A stretch of 64,000 bases of DNA, from the NCBI GenBank assembly GCA_037442205.1, contig JBBIQS010000027.1:21964-85963 (forward strand), read 5' to 3'. Origin of the DNA: JBBIQS01 sp037442205. GTDB lineage: Bacteria; Myxococcota; Myxococcia; Myxococcales; UBA5297. This document shows, one piece after another, positions 61,001-64,000 of this stretch. A program made the translations under genes and the position numbers. The notes below the pieces were generated by a model. That model searched no databases and was not told the DNA's origin. It saw only the letters and a program-made list of their open reading frames with translations. The first letter of the stretch is position 1; each line of letters starts with the position of its first letter.

Positions 61001-62503
61001 CTAGGCCGGCTCGGCCCCCGCAGCCACCGGTTCGGCAGCGGTGTCGCGGGCGAACTTGCCCTGGAACAGCGACATCACACCGCAGTAGCCAAAGCCCATC
61101 TGGAACAGCACCAGGAACGGCAGCGAAAACCAGATCTGGTTGTCGATCGCGAAGAGGATGGCGAACGAGAGGTAGATCGCGAAGCCCAGCTCCACGAAGG
61201 GCAGGAACTTGGTCTTGCCGCGGTACTTCTTGCTGGCCCAGGACTCGGCCTTGCCCACCACGCCGTGCTTGGGTGTGCGGGTGAAGCCCGACTGCTGGTT
61301 GAGCAGCGCCTCGAGCACCGCCTTGGCATTGTTCAGCGACAGGCCGATCCCCAGCGACATGATGAACGGCAGGTACTTGAGCCGCTCCCACCAGCTCTTG
61401 CCCACCTCGCGCTGGCTGGCGATGAAGAACACGCTCACCGACAGTGTGGCCATCACGAAGAACGGAAAGTCGAGCAGCAGGACGCTGTACCAGCCGTGGC
61501 GGAAGCGGACCACCATCGCCAGCGGCATCAGCAGGCTCAGGACCACCATCAGCAGGTAGGCCAGGTTGTTGGTGAGGTGGAAGAAGGCCTCCTGCTTCAC
61601 CTTGAACGGCAGGTCGGCCTTGAAGATCGTCGGCAGCAGCTTGCGCGCGGTCTGGATCGAGCCCTTGGCCCAGCGGTGCTGCTGGCTCTTGAAGGCATTC
61701 ATGTCCACCGGGATCTCGGCCGGGCTGACTACCTCCGGCAGGTAGACGAAGTGCCAGCCCTTGAGCTGCGCCCGGTAGGAGAGGTCCAGGTCCTCGGTCA
61801 GGGTGTCGTGCTGCCAGCCGCCGGCGTCGGAGATGGTGGTGCGCCGCCACACCCCGGCGGTGCCGTTGAAGTTGAAGAAGCGCCCCGAGCGGTTGCGGGC
61901 GGTGTGCTCGATGACGAAGTGGCCGTCGAGCAGAATCGACTGGGCCTGGGTCAGCGCCGAGTAGTCGCGGTTGAGGTGCTCCCAGCGGACCTGGACCATG
62001 CCCACGCCCGGGTCGGCGAAGAACGGGACCGTCTTGCGCAGAAAGTCGGGGTTGGCGACGAAGTCGGCGTCGAACACCGCCACCAGCTCGCCCTTGGCCT
62101 TCTCCAGGCCGGCGGCCAGCGCCCCGGCCTTGAAGCCGTGGCGGTCGGTGCGGTGCAGGTAGACCACGTCCAGGCCGTTGGCCTTGTGCTTCTCGGCGCA
62201 GGCCCGGGCGATCTCGCAGGTCTCGTCGGTCGAGTCGTCGAGGATCTGGATCTCCAGCAGCTCGCGCGGGTAGTCGATCTTGGCCACCGCGTCGATCAGC
62301 CGCTCGACCACGTACATCTCGTTGAAGATCGGCAGCTGGATGGTGACCGGTGGGAGCTTCTCGAGCTGTCCGTTGGGCTTGGGCAGCGAGAACTTGTGCC
62401 GGTAGTACAGGTACGCCATGAAATAGCGGTGCGACCCGTAGGCGGACAGCACCACCAGCACCAGGAAATACACCGATAGCAATACCGTCTCGACCAGCGT
62501 CAT
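61001..62503 (-). CDS. Processive-type family 2 glycosyltransferase (CESA-like)
   Basis: A 500-residue membrane protein. An N-terminal membrane helix (about 4-25) precedes a cytosolic GT-A domain. Catalytic motifs are DD at 89-90 (ILDDSTD), DAD at 145-147, TED at 236-238 and QQHRW at 274-278, the full D, DxD, TED, QxxRW set of family 2 synthases. Several membrane helices follow (about 310-400 and 440-470). Such proteins polymerise or transfer sugars at the inner membrane, making beta-glucans or glycolipids. The exact product is unknown. ATG 62503 is weakly preceded by AGGACG. Confidence 0.92.
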   Translation of the reverse strand: MTLVETVLLSVYFLVLVVLSAYGSHRYFMAYLYYRHKFSLPKPNGQLEKLPPVTIQLPIFNEMYVVERLIDAVAKIDYPRELLEIQILDDSTDETCEIARACAEKHKANGLDVVYLHRTDRHGFKAGALAAGLEKAKGELVAVFDADFVANPDFLRKTVPFFADPGVGMVQVRWEHLNRDYSALTQAQSILLDGHFVIEHTARNRSGRFFNFNGTAGVWRRTTISDAGGWQHDTLTEDLDLSYRAQLKGWHFVYLPEVVSPAEIPVDMNAFKSQQHRWAKGSIQTARKLLPTIFKADLPFKVKQEAFFHLTNNLAYLLMVVLSLLMPLAMVVRFRHGWYSVLLLDFPFFVMATLSVSVFFIASQREVGKSWWERLKYLPFIMSLGIGLSLNNAKAVLEALLNQQSGFTRTPKHGVVGKAESWASKKYRGKTKFLPFVELGFAIYLSFAILFAIDNQIWFSLPFLVLFQMGFGYCGVMSLFQGKFARDTAAEPVAAGAEPA

Positions 62504-62595
62504 ATCGTTGACGTCCTACGGACCGCGTCGGGCGGACTGTCCCCGGCTCCGCGATCCTCACCCGCGCTCCAGACCGTTGGCCGAAGGCGGTCGGT

Positions 62596-62615
62596 GGAAA
62601 ATCCCCCGGAAAATC
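62596..62615. promoter_or_regulatory. Direct repeat GGAAAATC upstream of the glycosyltransferase
   Basis: GGAAAATC occurs at 62596-62603 and again at 62608-62615, 12 bases apart (about one helical turn). It lies about 93 bases before the glycosyltransferase start and stands out as AT-rich in a G+C-rich region. It may be a binding site for a regulator; no regulator is known here. Confidence 0.3.
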
Positions 62616-62771
62616 GCGGGCGACTATAGGGCAGGCAGGCAGGCGAAGCAACTGCAAGACGGTCCACGACTTGGCGCGTCAACGCCCGCGCCGGCGCGCG
62701 CCTGGAACGGGCGGCCGGAGCGGGCGATGACGGGAGGCGGGAGGGGCGAGGAGGGTGCCGCGCGCGGCGGC

Positions 62772-63752
62772 TCAGTTGGCCGCGATCCGCGCCGCCGCGG
62801 GGGTCGGCTCGGCGGGGACCGTCCCCAACGCCACCGGCGCCTCCTCGAGGCAGGCCTTGGCCAGGATCGACTCCACCAGCTCCTCGAAGCTCATCCCGGC
62901 GGCCTTGGCGATCTTGGGCAGCAGGCTGGTGGCGGTCATCCCGGGCAGCGTGTTGACCTCCAGCACCAGGTCGTTGTCGGAGTCTGAGGCGATGAGGTCC
63001 ACCCGGCTGTAGCCGCGGCAGCCCAGCGCGCGGTGGGCGGCCAGCGCCAGCGCCTCGACGTTCTGGCGCCGGGTCGGGCTCAGCCGCGGCGGCAGGTGGT
63101 AGCGGGTGCCGCCCTGGTACTTGCTCTGGTAGTCGAAGACCTCGCCCGGCGGGACGATCTCGCAGGTCCCCAGCACCTTCTCGCCGAGGATGCCCACGGT
63201 CAGCTCCTTGCCGCGCACGAAGCGCTCCACCAGCGCCTGAGGCCCGAAGCGCAGCGCCAGCCGCAGCGCCGGCTCGAGCTCGGCGGCCTCGCGGACCACC
63301 GTCAGCCCGCAGGAGGAGCCGGAGCAGGCCGGCTTGACCACCGCCGGGAAGCCCATGTCGCCGTGCAGCTCCAGCGCCTCGGGCAGCTGCTCGGCGGCGA
63401 GGGTGTAGCTGTGCGGGGTCTGGATGTTGTGGAAGCGCAGCACCTTCTTGGCCATCGGCTTGTTCATGGCCAGGGCGCTGGCCATCACTCCTGAGCCGGT
63501 GTACGGGACGCCGAGGATCTCCAGCAGCCCCTGCACCTTGCCGTCCTCGCCCATCCGCCCGTGCAGGGCCAGGAAGGCGGCGTCCACCGACAGAGCCCGC
63601 AGGGTCACGTCCAGGCCCGGCCCGGCCAGCACCCGGTGGACCTCGTGCCCCGAGCGCCCCAGCGCCTTGGCGATCGCCTCGCCGGTGCGAATCGAGACCT
63701 CCCGCTCCTCGCCCCAGCCGCCCATCAGCACCGCCACGCGTCGAAAGGTCAC
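62772..63752 (-). CDS. ddl: D-alanine--D-alanine ligase
   Basis: A 326-residue ATP-grasp enzyme. The N-terminal domain starts RRVAVLMGGWGEEREVSIRTG, in place of the more common GG.S.E..VS. ALHGRMGEDGKVQGLLEILG and YTGSGVMASALAMNKPMAK cover the substrate and hinge region, and VVKPACSGSSCGL carries the ATP-phosphate loop. The metal-binding end is DLVLEVNTLPGMTATSLLPK. It joins two D-Ala for peptidoglycan. GTG 63752 has AGGAGG six bases before it. The C-terminal 30 residues are an Ala/Pro-rich extension. No mur or fts neighbours are visible downstream. Confidence 0.93.
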   Translation of the reverse strand: MTFRRVAVLMGGWGEEREVSIRTGEAIAKALGRSGHEVHRVLAGPGLDVTLRALSVDAAFLALHGRMGEDGKVQGLLEILGVPYTGSGVMASALAMNKPMAKKVLRFHNIQTPHSYTLAAEQLPEALELHGDMGFPAVVKPACSGSSCGLTVVREAAELEPALRLALRFGPQALVERFVRGKELTVGILGEKVLGTCEIVPPGEVFDYQSKYQGGTRYHLPPRLSPTRRQNVEALALAAHRALGCRGYSRVDLIASDSDNDLVLEVNTLPGMTATSLLPKIAKAAGMSFEELVESILAKACLEEAPVALGTVPAEPTPAAARIAAN

Positions 63753-64000
63753 GTCCAGCCTCCTGGCTTCTCTGGCGGCGCTCCATGCGCCGCAGGCCCT
63801 CTCCTAGAGCAGGGGCGATGCCAACCTGGCTGCCGGCACTGTAGCGGCATGTAGCGGGGTGGGGAATTTTTCGACTGCGCGAATTTGCACCGGATCTCGG
63901 CACGTTGCGTCCGGGGCTCGCTCGGGCCGGCCCGGCGCGCGGCGGGCCTCGGTGCGGCCGTCGGGCCGCGGGGCGCTGGCGATCTCCGGGTAGGAGAAGC
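63753..64000 (-). other. Region upstream of ddl; no assignable gene
   Basis: The minus strand is open in all frames to the window edge, and one frame (SYPEIASAPRPDGRTEAR) has coding-like third positions down to about 63905. This may be the tail of a further upstream gene that continues outside the window. An AT-rich patch near 63860-63900 suggests an intergenic stretch. I do not claim a gene. Confidence 0.3.

Noticed and set aside
62500..63903. Long open minus-strand frame across ddl and its upstream region
   Set aside because: It is in another frame over ddl, is Gly/Arg/Ala low-complexity and has no motif.

Overview
The window is about 70% G+C, densely coded, and has no rRNA, tRNA, CRISPR array, transposase or phage gene that I can see. 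Several features fit a Myxococcota or other deltaproteobacterial-type Gram-negative: secreted lipoproteins with Cys-rich linkers, a wax-ester synthase, a receiver protein with a DUF4388-like tail, an orphan ParB-domain protein and many outer-membrane or lipoprotein genes. This lineage is an inference; no marker gene fixes it.

Layout. 1-9.0 kb: a partial metallophosphoesterase lipoprotein, a frameshifted small gene, a chromate transporter, a CcbP-like calcium-binding protein, unknown proteins, a DUF1801 protein, an OsmC-type protein, a methyltransferase, a RidA protein and an unknown 437-residue protein. 9.2-21.0 kb: a quinone-oxidoreductase-like MDR coupled to a GH15 glucosidase, a methyltransferase-like protein, an unknown 411-residue protein, a trehalose-phosphatase coupled to a GH65 enzyme, a WS/DGAT acyltransferase and a serine hydrolase. 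21.3-35.8 kb: a complete 13-gene nuo operon on the minus strand (A, B, CD fused, E to N) encoding respiratory complex I. 36.4-39.5 kb: a beta-phosphoglucomutase-like HAD protein coupled to a second GH65 enzyme. 40.3-47.6 kb: three exported proteins in one minus-strand run: a beta-barrel, a metzincin-type lipoprotein and a 950-residue lipoprotein of unknown family. 47.9-51.7 kb: a phosphoesterase lipoprotein, an ABC-F ATPase, a thioredoxin-fold 2Fe-2S ferredoxin and an ICMT-like methyltransferase. 51.8-57.4 kb: a GH63-type glucosidase, an alpha-amylase-family enzyme and a ParB-domain protein. 57.6-64 kb: a MaoC-type hydratase, a double-receiver regulator, a thioredoxin-TPR protein, a tiny membrane protein, a CESA-like glycosyltransferase and D-Ala-D-Ala ligase.

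How it fits together. Six glucan or trehalose enzymes plus two HAD phosphatase/mutase partners lie on both sides of complex I. Phosphorolysis by GH65 with a beta-phosphoglucomutase, hydrolysis by GH15/GH13/GH63 enzymes, and trehalose-6-phosphate dephosphorylation suggest turnover of storage sugars, and the WS/DGAT gene adds a lipid store. Many genes are translationally coupled (ATGA, GTGA or TTGA overlaps). Perfect GC-rich hairpins of 8-11 bp, mostly without T-tracts, follow several gene ends.

Most worth a second look: the two parallel HAD-GH65 couplets, the beta-barrel/metzincin/lipoprotein run, the 86-bp nuoJ/nuoK overlap, the frameshifted gene at 1183-1685, and the unassigned proteins at 3775, 7631 and 13247.
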